From NCBI GenBank assembly GCA_948537335.1, contig CAOUJG010000009.1:1-47357 (forward strand): 47,357 nucleotides of DNA, read 5' to 3'. Below the pieces are notes generated by a model, which was given only the letters and a program-made list of their open reading frames with translations, searched no databases and had not been told where the DNA came from. Shown piece by piece: positions 18,255-26,017 of this stretch (positions are counted from its first letter, which is position 1; each line of letters starts with the position of its first letter). Position numbers and translations under genes: made by a program. The stretch comes from an uncultured Eubacteriales bacterium (GTDB lineage Bacteria; Bacillota; Clostridia; Oscillospirales; Acutalibacteraceae).

Positions 18255-18809
18255 ATGGGCAATTTTAATTTTATAAAGACGAAAATTGACGGTATGTTTA
18301 TTGTTGAACCGACTGTTTTTGGCGACGATCGGGGCTATTTTCTTGAGACTTATCACTATGAAGAGTTCAAGAAAGCCGGTATAGATACCGTTTTTGTTCA
18401 GGATAATCAGTCTAAATCTAAACGAGGCGTGCTTCGCGGACTTCACTTTCAGACAAAACGGCCTCAAGGCAAGCTTGTTCGAGTTATAAAAGGCGAAGTC
18501 TTTGATGTGGGCGTGGATTTGCGTAAAAATAGTCCCACCTTTGGCAAATGGGTTGGTGCTGTTTTAAGTGACGAAAACAAGCGTCAGCTGTACATTCCGG
18601 CTGGATTTGCGCATGGATTTTTAGTTTTGTCGGACGAGGCAGAATTTGTTTACAAATGCACCGATTTCTACGACCCGCAAAACGAGGGCGGCATAATTTA
18701 TAACGATCCGGACATTAACATAAATTGGCCTATTGCCGGCGATATGGAAATTCTTCTCTCTCAAAAAGACCGTGCGCTGCCGTCTTTAAAGAGTTTTCAA
18801 AATAATTAA
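18255..18809 (+). CDS. rfbC: dTDP-4-dehydrorhamnose 3,5-epimerase
   Basis: Third enzyme of the dTDP-L-rhamnose route, 184 residues, cupin fold. Conserved segments are visible: DDRGYFLETY near 26-35, QDNQSKSKRGVLRGLHFQ near 54-71 (with the catalytic His in LRGLHFQ), the PQGKLVRVIKGEVFDVGVD region near 75-93, and IPAGFAHGF near 115-123. ATG start with AAAGGAG 9 bases upstream. It completes the pathway in this cluster, so the organism should make dTDP-L-rhamnose from this locus alone. Confidence 0.96.
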   Translation: MGNFNFIKTKIDGMFIVEPTVFGDDRGYFLETYHYEEFKKAGIDTVFVQDNQSKSKRGVLRGLHFQTKRPQGKLVRVIKGEVFDVGVDLRKNSPTFGKWVGAVLSDENKRQLYIPAGFAHGFLVLSDEAEFVYKCTDFYDPQNEGGIIYNDPDININWPIAGDMEILLSQKDRALPSLKSFQNN

Positions 18810-18830
18810 AGCTGAAAAGGTGCTAAAAAT

Positions 18831-19529
18831 ATGGGTGTTTCTGTTGCGATGGCCGCCTACAATGGCGAAAAATATATTAAGGATCAGGTTTTGTCTATTT
18901 TAAAACAGCTTGGCTGCAGCGACGAGCTGGTGATTTCTTACGACAAAAGCGCCGACAACACCTATCGCATCATCTCGGACCTTGCTGTTCGCGATAATCG
19001 GATTAAGATTTTTTCTGGGCCTTGCGAGGGATTGGTTAAAAATTTTGAGAACGCCCTTCGCCACTGCAAAAATGACTACATATTTTTAAGCGACCAAGAT
19101 GATATCTGGCTTGAGAACAAGGTGAGTCACGTTTTGCGCGCATTTGAAAGCACTAGCGCCGACGTTATTTTGCATGATTGCGTGGTAGTTAACGAAAACG
19201 CCGAGGTTTTGGCTGATTCTTTTTTTAAACTGAGGCATTGCCGGCGTGGTTTTTTGTTTAACGTTTTGCATAACTCTTACATTGGCTGCTGCATGGCTTT
19301 AAAGCGCAGTTTTTTAACTAATGTTTTGCCATTTCCACAAAATATTCCAATGCACGATCAATGGATAGGCCTAATGGCAGAAAAGCAGCATTCTGTCGCC
19401 TTTATAAAAGAGCCATTAATTAAATATCGGCGCCATTTAGGAAATGTAACAAAGCTTAAACCTTCTAAACTCAGTGATGTTGTTAAGTTTCGGCTAAATT
19501 TGATTTCTGCTTTATTAAAACAATCATAA
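18831..19529 (+). CDS. GT2 glycosyltransferase, short DQDD type
   Basis: A 232-residue GT2 transferase related to the enzyme at 17249-18241: N-terminal VSVAMAAYNGEKYI, then ISYDKSADNT in place of the usual V-D-D-x-S-x-D-x-T, and FLSDQDDIW at about 83-91. It lacks the longer C-terminal part of its neighbour. A later MHDQWIGLMA (around 180) matches the catalytic H-D-x-W block. AAAGGTG lies upstream of ATG. It ends the cluster, 4 bases before the convergent rluB stop, with a T-rich sequence but no clear hairpin between. Three glycosyltransferases suggest a repeat unit or linkage of at least three sugars. Confidence 0.82.
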   Translation: MGVSVAMAAYNGEKYIKDQVLSILKQLGCSDELVISYDKSADNTYRIISDLAVRDNRIKIFSGPCEGLVKNFENALRHCKNDYIFLSDQDDIWLENKVSHVLRAFESTSADVILHDCVVVNENAEVLADSFFKLRHCRRGFLFNVLHNSYIGCCMALKRSFLTNVLPFPQNIPMHDQWIGLMAEKQHSVAFIKEPLIKYRRHLGNVTKLKPSKLSDVVKFRLNLISALLKQS

Positions 19530-19533
19530 TTTT

Positions 19534-20253
19534 TTATTTTTCTTTTTTAGCAAATAGTTTTATCTCTTGAATCGAAAGATTTCTCCATTTGCCGGGCGCT
19601 AGCATGCCTAATTTTAGCTGACCTATGGCAACTCTTTTCAGTCGTGCAACGTTTAATCCGGCTTGTTCGCACATTTTGCGGATTTGTCGGTTGCGCCCTT
19701 CTTTTATGATAATTTCTAGAACCGTTCTGTCTTCTGCCGATTTTAGCACCGTGACTTTCGCGGGCTCCGTTTTGTAGCCGTCTATCGTCATCCCAGAACT
19801 CAAGGTAACGAGTTGTTCTTCCGTAACCTTGGGCTTCACGGTCACTCTGTACTTTTTTTCTATCGAGTTTGCCGGGTGAATCACAGCATTTAAGAATTCG
19901 CCATCGTTCGTCATAAGCAAAAGTCCCTCAGAGTCCTTATCCAGCCGGCCTACTGGGTATATTTTTTCTGGTATGTCGCTCACCAAGTGCATAACGCATT
20001 TTCTGCCAAGCTCATCTTTCGTGGTAGAAACGTATCCGCGGGGCTTGTGCAGCACGATATAGTGCTTTTTTACGTTGCAATCAATTAACCTGCCGTTGAC
20101 AAAAATTTTATCCACGTTCGGGTCAGCCTTGTCGCCGATTTGCGCGACTTTTTTATTAATGTAAACTGACTTGTTTTTTATCATATCTTCTGCTTTTCGC
20201 CGCGACGCCACGCCACTTTCCGAAAGTATTTTTTGAATCCTTATCTTTTTCAC
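19534..20253 (-). CDS. rluB: RsuA/RluB-family rRNA pseudouridine synthase
   Basis: A 239-residue pseudouridine synthase; RluB isomerises a uridine in helix 80 of 23S rRNA. The S4 domain is at residues 1-60 (IQKILSESGVASRRKAEDMI), the catalytic aspartate lies in the YPVGRLDKDSEGLLLMTNDG block (about 96-115), and EGRNRQIRKMCE (about 186-197) is the second family motif. GTG start with GGAGGG 9 bases upstream. It is the last gene of the scpA-scpB-DUF2953-gerW-dac-rluB run, an order often seen in Clostridia. Family is certain; RluB rather than RsuA is inferred from neighbours. Confidence 0.9.
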   Translation of the reverse strand: MKKIRIQKILSESGVASRRKAEDMIKNKSVYINKKVAQIGDKADPNVDKIFVNGRLIDCNVKKHYIVLHKPRGYVSTTKDELGRKCVMHLVSDIPEKIYPVGRLDKDSEGLLLMTNDGEFLNAVIHPANSIEKKYRVTVKPKVTEEQLVTLSSGMTIDGYKTEPAKVTVLKSAEDRTVLEIIIKEGRNRQIRKMCEQAGLNVARLKRVAIGQLKLGMLAPGKWRNLSIQEIKLFAKKEK

Positions 20254-20271
20254 AGCTTTAAGCCCTCCAAA

Positions 20272-21420
20272 TTAATTAAAAAGCCCCATGACGGCAGCTC
20301 TCAGCCTTTGCCAAATGCCTCTTTGGAGTCTAACTAAATTTACATCCTTCTCGATAATCAGGTCGTTCGACGCCAAAACATCGCCGTCAACCTGATATTT
20401 AATCTTCCCCACAACCTGGCCCTGCTTCAGCGGTGCATACAAAAACGGCGAAACTTCGACAATTTTTTTGATTTTGTTTTTATCACCTTTTGGCACACTT
20501 ATAGAAATTTTATCCTTAACAAAAGCAGAAATTTCGTTCGTGTCACCGCCAACCACCGGCAAAATCGCGTAATCCTTGTTGTCAAAAATAACCGTCTCTA
20601 TCTGAGAAAAGCCATAATTCAACAACTTCTCGTGGTCGTTCCAGTCATCCGGCGCATCCAGCGTTGTAGCAACAAGGCGAGTATTGTTCCTCTCTGCCGC
20701 CGAAACCAGGCACCTGCCAGCAAGACGTGTAAATCCAGTCTTTATCCCGATGCACCCATCGTAGCGCTTCAGCATCCTGTTTTCGTTGTAAAGCGTCCGG
20801 ATTTCATCCGGCTTTACAAATGTCACCTCAACACTTTTTTTAGAAGAAATATCAAAAAACGCCTGATTCTCAAGCGCATAAGCACCCAGCAAAGCCATAT
20901 CGTAAGCAGTAGAATGGTGATTTCCTTTATCAAGGCCCGATGGGGTCTCAAAAATCGTGTCAAGCATTCCAATCTGCTTGGCTTTTTTGTTCATCAGCGC
21001 CACAAAGGCATCCACAGATCCACAAAGCGCGATAGCTGCCGAATTTGCAGCGTCATTTCCCGAGACAGTAAGCATGCCCTTAGCCAGGCTCGACAACGGC
21101 AGCACCTGCCCCACCTGCAAATACATGGAAGAGCCATCAACCGGGACCATTTTGTCGGTGATAGTGACGTTGGTGTCTTCCTTTTCGGCGGCCTCCAAAG
21201 TCAAAAGCGCAGTCATAATCTTCGTCGTGCTCGCCATTGGGCGCGGCTCTTTCTCGTTTTTTCCGTAAATCACCTTGCCGTTATCCGCGCAAATTACAAC
21301 TGCAGACTTGGCCGAAAGTGACGGCATTTGCGCACTAGTCTTGCACAAGGGTGACAGCGCTGATATAAAAAAACAAAATAAAATTATTTCACTCAATAAT
21401 TTTTTGCACAAATTAGCCAC
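20272..21420 (-). CDS. D-alanyl-D-alanine carboxypeptidase (DacF/PBP5 family, S11)
   Basis: Exported penicillin-binding protein of 382 residues that trims the terminal D-Ala from peptidoglycan stem peptides. A signal peptide (hydrophobic 9-24) precedes the transpeptidase-like domain: S64-T-T-K67 with the nucleophile serine, S120-G-N122, and K227-T-G229. A C-terminal beta-rich domain (about 290-365) and an amphipathic end (LQRGIWQRLRAAVMGLF) resemble the membrane anchor of PBP5-type enzymes. The start is GTG at 21420, but GGGG is only 2 bases upstream; the in-frame TTG at 21411 has more normal spacing. Placed after gerW, which suggests a spore cortex or mother-cell role as for DacF/DacB. Confidence 0.92.
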   Translation of the reverse strand: MANLCKKLLSEIILFCFFISALSPLCKTSAQMPSLSAKSAVVICADNGKVIYGKNEKEPRPMASTTKIMTALLTLEAAEKEDTNVTITDKMVPVDGSSMYLQVGQVLPLSSLAKGMLTVSGNDAANSAAIALCGSVDAFVALMNKKAKQIGMLDTIFETPSGLDKGNHHSTAYDMALLGAYALENQAFFDISSKKSVEVTFVKPDEIRTLYNENRMLKRYDGCIGIKTGFTRLAGRCLVSAAERNNTRLVATTLDAPDDWNDHEKLLNYGFSQIETVIFDNKDYAILPVVGGDTNEISAFVKDKISISVPKGDKNKIKKIVEVSPFLYAPLKQGQVVGKIKYQVDGDVLASNDLIIEKDVNLVRLQRGIWQRLRAAVMGLFN

Positions 21421-21499
21421 ATCCCCATAAAATCAAGATTCTTAGCTAATTATATGCGTGCAAAATAAAATTATTAAAAATCGCCGTCTCTGTTAAAAT

Positions 21500-21898
21500 T
21501 TAGTTTTCATCGTCGTTTTGATTCTTATCCGGCTTAATGATCGAACCTATCTTGTCGACCACATCTGGAACCAAGTCGATGACCTTCTCCGCCGTCGATA
21601 AATTGGGCTCTGCGTGCAAAACCTTAATGTTGCCAGCTCTATTGACGGTTAAAAAAGCTACCGGAGAAATTGTAACTCCCGCGCCACTTCCGCCACCAAA
21701 CAGATTTTCGTCGTTAACTTTTTTGCCAGAAAACTCCGAACCGCCAGACGCAAAGCCATAAGCCACTTTCGAAATCGGAATAATAACCGTTCCGTCGTCA
21801 AGCTTAATAGTCTCGCCAATTATAGTGTTTACGTCCACCAGGCACCTAAGCTTCTCAATAGTAGTGTCGACCATATTGTTAATCGAGCAATCACTCAT
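21500..21898 (-). CDS. gerW: GerW/YtfJ-family sporulation protein
   Basis: A 132-residue protein of the GerW (YtfJ) family; in Bacillus subtilis GerW is needed for germination with L-alanine. The conserved block GETIKLDDGTVIIPISKVAYGFASGG (split over residues 28-53), the glycine-rich LFGGGSGAGVTISPVAFL (about 67-84) and a C-terminal IDLVPDVVDKI are visible. ATG start with GAGGGTG 6 bases upstream. It begins 3 bases after the DUF2953 gene, so the two are probably translated together; this pair (ytfI-ytfJ) is also adjacent in Bacillus. Acidic tail DKNQNDDEN. Confidence 0.92.
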   Translation of the reverse strand: MSDCSINNMVDTTIEKLRCLVDVNTIIGETIKLDDGTVIIPISKVAYGFASGGSEFSGKKVNDENLFGGGSGAGVTISPVAFLTVNRAGNIKVLHAEPNLSTAEKVIDLVPDVVDKIGSIIKPDKNQNDDEN

Positions 21899-21901
21899 TT
21901 T

Positions 21902-22510
21902 CTACACCCTCTTCGTCGTTTTTGTGTTAAAATGGCCGCCTTTCGCAAGGCGATATATAGAAATCAATGCCGTACTCAGCATAGATATCGGAAAAAAATA
22001 AATTTTAAAAGAAAAATCCACCTTAGATTTACCCTCTCTAAACTCCGGCACAATCAAGATATGGCACTTGCGTTCATCAACATTTTGCAGCAAAATCGAC
22101 CTCGCATAATTCACAAAAGCAGAAACCTTTCCATAGCTAACAGCCGTCTTAGCCGCGTCATCTTCGGCAACAAGCAAGTCAAGATAAAATGACCGGATAT
22201 GTATTTTGCCGGCAAAGTCCCTCGCAATTCTTACGAGCTGCTTTAAAAGGTCCAAAAATCCAGACAAGCCCCTCCTTTTTATTATACCTAATTTTTTTGC
22301 GAATTTGTTTATTTTATTATCTTTTTTTAAAATTTTAGCATCTTTTTCGATTTTTTTTAATTCCTTTTTTTGCAGCGGGTCAAACGAAAAAAACAAGAAT
22401 TTGATATTCACCCGCAAAGTTTCTTTAAAAGAAATATGCACAAACACCGGGCAAAACAATAAAATGGCCACAATCAAGATTATCGCTAAAAAGGCATACA
22501 AAAAAATCAT
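21902..22510 (-). CDS. DUF2953 protein (YtfI-like)
   Basis: A 202-residue membrane-anchored protein with one N-terminal transmembrane helix (about 2-24), a lysine-rich stretch (50-70), then FSFDPL-like and IHIRSFYLDLLVAEDDAAKTAVSYG (about 97-121 in two parts) typical of the DUF2953 family. A second hydrophobic segment near residues 170-190 (IYFFPISMLSTALISI). Function is unknown; in Bacillus the homologue YtfI is next to GerW and thought to be connected with sporulation. ATG start with GGAG 7 bases upstream; 17 bases after scpB. Confidence 0.82.
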   Translation of the reverse strand: MIFLYAFLAIILIVAILLFCPVFVHISFKETLRVNIKFLFFSFDPLQKKELKKIEKDAKILKKDNKINKFAKKLGIIKRRGLSGFLDLLKQLVRIARDFAGKIHIRSFYLDLLVAEDDAAKTAVSYGKVSAFVNYARSILLQNVDERKCHILIVPEFREGKSKVDFSFKIYFFPISMLSTALISIYRLAKGGHFNTKTTKRV

Positions 22511-22527
22511 TTGACATCTCCAAAACG

Positions 22528-23082
22528 TTATTCATCTGTGCTGTTTATGGCAGGCACACTTCCCAACTCCAATTTGGGTAATTCATCCACACTGCTAACG
22601 CCAAAGCACTTTAAAAAATTAAGGGTTGTCCCATACTGCAGCGGTTTTCCGGGCAAATCGAGCCGTCCTTTTTCCTCAATCAAATTCTGCAAACTCAAAT
22701 TCGAAATTATGCTAGAACAATCCACCCCGCGGATGTTCTCCACAAAAGCCTTGGTAACCGGCTGATTATACGCAATAATCGCAAGGACTTCCATCGCCGC
22801 TGAAGATAGCGGGATGTGTCTTCGCAAATCCAAGGCGCTCCGCACAAAATCGGCATATTCAGGCTTCGTGCACATCTGGTATTTTTCACCCAATTTCACA
22901 ATGCAAACCCCGCTATCATCGCTATCCAGCTCATCCATAAGATTTTTCATCAACTTCAAAACCGTAGATTTATCAATCTCCAACGCCACCGAGATTCTCT
23001 CTGCCGAAATCGGGTCTCCACTAGCAAAGAGCACCGCCTGTATCGCAGCTTTAGCTTTTTTTACTTCCAACTTTTGCGCCAA
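22528..23082 (-). CDS. scpB: ScpB, segregation and condensation protein B
   Basis: Winged-helix kleisin-partner of the SMC-ScpA-ScpB condensin, 184 residues. Conserved features: the N-terminal KAAIQAVLFASGDPISAERI (two pieces, residues 11-30), LSSAAMEVLAIIAYNQPVTK (about 94-113) and ENIRGVDCSSIISNL (about 117-131). The start at 23082 is TTG and gives a 32-base overlap with scpA; a later TTG at 23070 is possible, and neither has a strong ribosome binding site, so translation is probably coupled to scpA. The family length matches either start. Confidence 0.93.
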   Translation of the reverse strand: MAQKLEVKKAKAAIQAVLFASGDPISAERISVALEIDKSTVLKLMKNLMDELDSDDSGVCIVKLGEKYQMCTKPEYADFVRSALDLRRHIPLSSAAMEVLAIIAYNQPVTKAFVENIRGVDCSSIISNLSLQNLIEEKGRLDLPGKPLQYGTTLNFLKCFGVSSVDELPKLELGSVPAINSTDE

Positions 23083-23773
23083 CTTTCAATAATTTTATCG
23101 TTCTGTTTTCGTCGTCCAATGCGATTCGTTTGGTCTTTATTAGCTCCAGAACGGCCAAAAACGTAGCAACCATCTCGGACTTTGTCTGCCGCCCCGAAAA
23201 AAATGAGCTGTAATCCGCCGCGTTTAAGGCTTTTAATTTTCGCAAAACGAATATGACCTTTGAAAAAACCGATACAATTTTTCTGGAAACTATCTGCGAA
23301 AAAACCTCTTTAGATGGCGGAATCCTGCTAGCCTTTCGCCCAACCACGTCGGTGTAAGCCTTAATGAGAATTGAAACTTTATGCTGAATCGAGTACGTCC
23401 TGTCGGGTGTTATCTCTTGAGGCGGCCTTGCAATAAGGCCAAAACTCATCTCTTTCTCCAGCACTTTCGCTACCCGCTGATACTGCCCATACTCTAGCAG
23501 CTGCCCCGTCAGCTCTTGCTTTAACGATTCGGCCTCTTCGTGTTTTGGCAGCAGCATCGCTGTTTTTATGTAGATCAGCCGTGCGGCCATCTCCAAAAAC
23601 TCGCTTGAAACCTCCATGTCCTGCTCTTTCATATGCTCTATGTGGCTCAGGTACTGCGCCAAAAGCTCCGAGATTTTCACATCGTAAATGTTGAGCTTAT
23701 TTTTTTTTATCAAGTGCAAAAGCAGCTCGATTGGGCCTTCAAAGTCATTTAGCTTGTACGACATTTTCTCCAT
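23051..23773 (-). CDS. scpA: ScpA, segregation and condensation protein A (kleisin)
   Basis: Kleisin subunit bridging the SMC heads in bacterial condensin; 240 residues. The N-terminal MSYKLNDFEGPIELLLHLIK block (starting residue 4), IYDVKISELLAQYL (about 30-43) and FLEMAARLIYIKTAMLLPK (about 63-81) are the family hallmarks. The C-terminal winged helix follows IKTKRIALDDEN. It starts 6 bases after the M50 protease gene and overlaps scpB by 32 bases. An alternative start is the second ATG at 23764. The smc gene itself is not in the window. Confidence 0.95.
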   Translation of the reverse strand: MEKMSYKLNDFEGPIELLLHLIKKNKLNIYDVKISELLAQYLSHIEHMKEQDMEVSSEFLEMAARLIYIKTAMLLPKHEEAESLKQELTGQLLEYGQYQRVAKVLEKEMSFGLIARPPQEITPDRTYSIQHKVSILIKAYTDVVGRKASRIPPSKEVFSQIVSRKIVSVFSKVIFVLRKLKALNAADYSSFFSGRQTKSEMVATFLAVLELIKTKRIALDDENRTIKLLKVGAKVGSKKS

Positions 23774-23779
23774 CCAAGT

Positions 23780-24484
23780 TTACCCTTTGGCAAAAAAATA
23801 AAATAGATGCTCAAATGGCAACGACGCAACGCTCGCCATCTTGTTAAAAATTAAGTTCTTAAATAGCGCTAAAGGAACCGAGAAAACGCCCGCAAACAGC
23901 AGTACAAAGACAGCTAACGTTATGTAATGCTCATACTGGTAGTACTTACTTAAAAATTTGTCTGGCAAAAGCGCGGCGAAAATTTTTGATCCATCGAGCG
24001 GCGGCAGCGGAAGCAAGTTAAACACCGCCAGTCCTACATTAACGTCGGCAAAAAGAAACATAATTCCTATGAACTGGCCGCAGACTTCTTCCCCCATCCA
24101 GCTTATAAATGGCTCGCGAAACCAAAACACCGCAAACGAAAGCATCATGAAAATTAGCGCTACAATTAAGTTCGAAAGTGGCCCTGCCAGCGCTGTTAGC
24201 GCCATGCCGAGTTTTGGCCTTTTAAAATTTCTTGGGTCCACTGGCACTGGCCTTGCCCAGCCAAATTTAAAAAGAAGCAGTGCCGACGTGCCCAGCGGAT
24301 CTATATGCTTTAATGGATTTAATGTTAATCTGCCGCTGTTTTTTGCGGTGTTGTCCCCCAATTTATACGCCACAAATCCGTGCGCCCACTCGTGTATTGG
24401 CAAAATCACAAAAATCGTCACCAGCAGCGCAGCTATCACCACCAACGCCATCTCCAGCGTCATTCCCTCTTGCAAAAACCACAT
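23780..24484 (-). CDS. Site-2-protease family (M50B) membrane metalloprotease
   Basis: A 234-residue polytopic zinc protease. H31-E-W-A-H35 is the HExxH zinc motif within the first hydrophobic helices, and the third ligand is D164 in NLLPLPPLDG. At least five hydrophobic segments are seen. This short soluble-domain-free type is a common neighbour of scpA/scpB in Firmicutes; its substrates are mostly unknown and it should not be equated with SpoIVFB, which carries a CBS domain absent here. ATG start with GAGAGAGTG 8 bases upstream. Confidence 0.9.
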   Translation of the reverse strand: MWFLQEGMTLEMALVVIAALLVTIFVILPIHEWAHGFVAYKLGDNTAKNSGRLTLNPLKHIDPLGTSALLLFKFGWARPVPVDPRNFKRPKLGMALTALAGPLSNLIVALIFMMLSFAVFWFREPFISWMGEEVCGQFIGIMFLFADVNVGLAVFNLLPLPPLDGSKIFAALLPDKFLSKYYQYEHYITLAVFVLLFAGVFSVPLALFKNLIFNKMASVASLPFEHLFYFFAKG

Positions 24485-24544
24485 TTATAATCACTCTCTC
24501 CATCACTATAATTTATTTTAAAGCAAAAACTGCAATGATGCTAA

Positions 24545-25141
24545 TTACGATGTTGCCATAAATGCCTTTTCATTTGCGTGTGCATAAAAAATCATTCTGG
24601 GATTATGGCTAATAACAAGCTTCCAATCATCTTTAGCTTTTGTATTTTCATTATAAGCATCAAGATACTCCATCGGCTCCAAATCCCCAACAAAACAGCT
24701 TCCGTCATCTAAAATAAGAGATATACTGTCATTGCTATGGCTTGAGGTAGATAAAATTTTTCCATCTATTCCAAGGTTTCGAAGAAAAGCTCTGCTTTCT
24801 TCACAGTTAACAATAACTGCCTCGTTTTCATTTATGGGCGTGTATTTTATGCGTTTGTCCCTGTTAAATATCTCATCAGAAAAATGAACATATTCTAATT
24901 GAGTGTTAACCAGCAGAAGTTTTATACCCTTTTCCATAAGCTCGCTAACAAGTCCAATATGATCCGGATGATAATGCGTTGCCAAAACGTAGTTAATATC
25001 GCTCAACTTAATATTATTCTTTTTTATCTCTTTATAAAACAAAGGCAAGGTACCGGCATAATCAGTATCAACAAGCAAATTGCCCTTTGTTCCGCGAATA
25101 AAAAAAGTATTCGTATTGCCATATTTTAATCTGTTAACCAA
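24545..25141 (-). CDS. Metallo-beta-lactamase-fold hydrolase
   Basis: A 198-residue MBL-fold protein with the metal-binding H56-Y-H58-P-D60-H61, a later His in STSSHSNDS and an Asp in CFVGDLEP, so the di-metal site looks complete. N-terminal YGNTNTFFIRGTKGNLLVDTD is the usual opening strand pair. The substrate is not predictable; relatives include glyoxalase II-like and quorum-quenching-like hydrolases. The start is TTG with AGGTGG 5 bases upstream. It is a single-gene unit with its own promoter and a ~130-base leader containing a 31-codon open frame whose stop overlaps this ribosome binding site. Confidence 0.85.
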   Translation of the reverse strand: MVNRLKYGNTNTFFIRGTKGNLLVDTDYAGTLPLFYKEIKKNNIKLSDINYVLATHYHPDHIGLVSELMEKGIKLLLVNTQLEYVHFSDEIFNRDKRIKYTPINENEAVIVNCEESRAFLRNLGIDGKILSTSSHSNDSISLILDDGSCFVGDLEPMEYLDAYNENTKAKDDWKLVISHNPRMIFYAHANEKAFMATS

Positions 25142-25149
25142 ATTGCCAC

Positions 25150-25245
25150 CTACTCGTTCCCTTTGCGTTGGGTTTTATCTGCGTTAAAAAAATTTCGTTC
25201 AAGTAAATAATCACAGAAATACAGTATTGCCATTTGTTTATTCAT
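25150..25245 (-). CDS. Possible 31-residue leader ORF upstream of the MBL gene
   Basis: ATG at 25245, stop TAG at 25152-25150; begins MNKQMAILYFCDYLLERNFF and ends with a basic tail. It lies inside the transcribed leader of the MBL gene, in another frame, and its stop codon overlaps the AGGTGG that serves the next gene, a layout suited to translational coupling. There is no good ribosome binding site of its own, so expression is uncertain. It may be the remains of a longer gene. Confidence 0.35.
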   Translation of the reverse strand: MNKQMAILYFCDYLLERNFFNADKTQRKGNE

Positions 25246-25277
25246 AGCTTTATTGTACTACATCTGGCACTAACTTA

Positions 25278-25307
25278 ATTATAACTTCTATGCCCGCGGT
25301 TTGTCAA
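25278..25307 (-). promoter_or_regulatory. Promoter of the MBL-fold gene
   Basis: Minus strand TTGACA (25302-25307) and TATAAT (25278-25283), spacing 18. This gives a leader of about 130 bases before the MBL start. Confidence 0.65.
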
Positions 25308-25350
25308 AATTTCGCCCTGCCGCCCTTGTTTGCTAAAACACAGAAAGTCC

Positions 25351-25379
25351 TTGATTTTTTTGCGGATATCTGTTAACAT
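25351..25379 (+). promoter_or_regulatory. Promoter of rpmB
   Basis: TTGATT (25351-25356) and TAACAT (25374-25379) with spacing 17, 42 bases before the ATG. The -10 is only a fair match; TTATAA just downstream is an alternative. Confidence 0.5.
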
Positions 25380-25420
25380 TATAAGTGTATTTTTATGCTG
25401 CTTAAGGAGGTGCAGATTTT

Positions 25421-25609
25421 ATGGCTATGTGTGATATTTGCGGTAAAAGTATCGCTTTTGGAATAAAGGTTTCTCACTCTCACCGTCGCTCTAACCGGAC
25501 TTTTAAGCCAAATGTTCGGCGCGTTAAAGCTCTTGTTGGCGGGGCTCCTAAGCGTGTTTACGCTTGTACCCGTTGTTTGAGGTCTGGCAAGGTTACTAGG
25601 GCCGTTTAA
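25421..25609 (+). CDS. rpmB: 50S ribosomal protein L28
   Basis: A 62-residue large-subunit ribosomal protein. Diagnostic features: N-terminal CDICGKSIAFG, then HSHRRSNRTFKPNVRRV and the C-terminal ACTRCLRSGKV. The two C-x-x-C pairs (residues 4-7 and 49-52) make this the zinc-binding paralogue type. ATG start with AAGGAGG about 11 bases upstream. No terminator separates it from the Nif11-type gene 79 bases downstream, so the two are probably on one transcript. Confidence 0.97.
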   Translation: MAMCDICGKSIAFGIKVSHSHRRSNRTFKPNVRRVKALVGGAPKRVYACTRCLRSGKVTRAV

Positions 25610-25688
25610 GTTTTTGTTTGTGTTAAGATTTGTTTTAGGATTCGATGTACGCTGAAATTTAAATAAATTTTTAATTTAGGATGATTTT

Positions 25689-25919
25689 ATGGCTATGACT
25701 ATAAAAGAGTTTTTGAACTTTGCAAAAGACTGCAAAACCAAGCCAGAGCTGGCTTCTTTGGCCAAAAGCAATGGCTTAAATTTAACAAAAGAAGAGTTGG
25801 ACCGTCTGTTTCAAAAAATATCGGAAGGTAAGGAACTAAGCTCTGATGAACTTGACGCTGCCTCTGGCGGAAATGTCTACGGAATGAGCGATCAGCTAAA
25901 ACAAAATCTTATTAATTAA
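25689..25919 (+). CDS. Nif11-family leader peptide (putative RiPP/exported peptide precursor)
   Basis: A 76-residue protein. Residues 1-61 match the Nif11-like leader domain: IKEFLNFAKDC, a helix with LTKEELDRLFQKISEG, and the acidic SSDELDAASGG ending in a double glycine at 60-61, the cut site of C39-type peptidase domains in ABC exporters. The remaining ~15 residues (NVYGMSDQLKQNLIN) would be the released peptide; with no Cys and little Ser/Thr, lanthionine-type modification is unlikely. AGGATG precedes the ATG. No modification, export or immunity gene is adjacent; it sits behind rpmB and before a terminator. The family call is strong; a bacteriocin or signalling role is a guess. Confidence 0.8.
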   Translation: MAMTIKEFLNFAKDCKTKPELASLAKSNGLNLTKEELDRLFQKISEGKELSSDELDAASGGNVYGMSDQLKQNLIN

Positions 25920-25944
25920 GTAAAATTTTATTAAACAAAATTAA

Positions 25945-25996
25945 AAACCTGCATTTATACTATCGTTTTAGTATGCCTGCAGGTTTATTTTTTATA
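25945..25996 (+). terminator. Bidirectional rho-independent terminator
   Basis: Long hairpin: AAACCTGCA (25945-25953) pairs with TGCAGGTTT (25978-25986), with an inner ATACTA/TAGTAT stem (57-62/69-74). T-rich tracts lie on both sides, so it can end the rpmB-Nif11 transcript and, from the other strand, the plsY transcript. Confidence 0.85.
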
Positions 25997-26017
25997 TGTA
26001 ATTTTAATTGTTTATTT

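Noticed and set aside
23780..24484. SpoIVFB (pro-sigma-K protease)
   Set aside because: The M50 protein lacks a CBS domain, is not next to spoIVFA and sits with scpA-scpB as the general site-2-protease homologue does in many Firmicutes.
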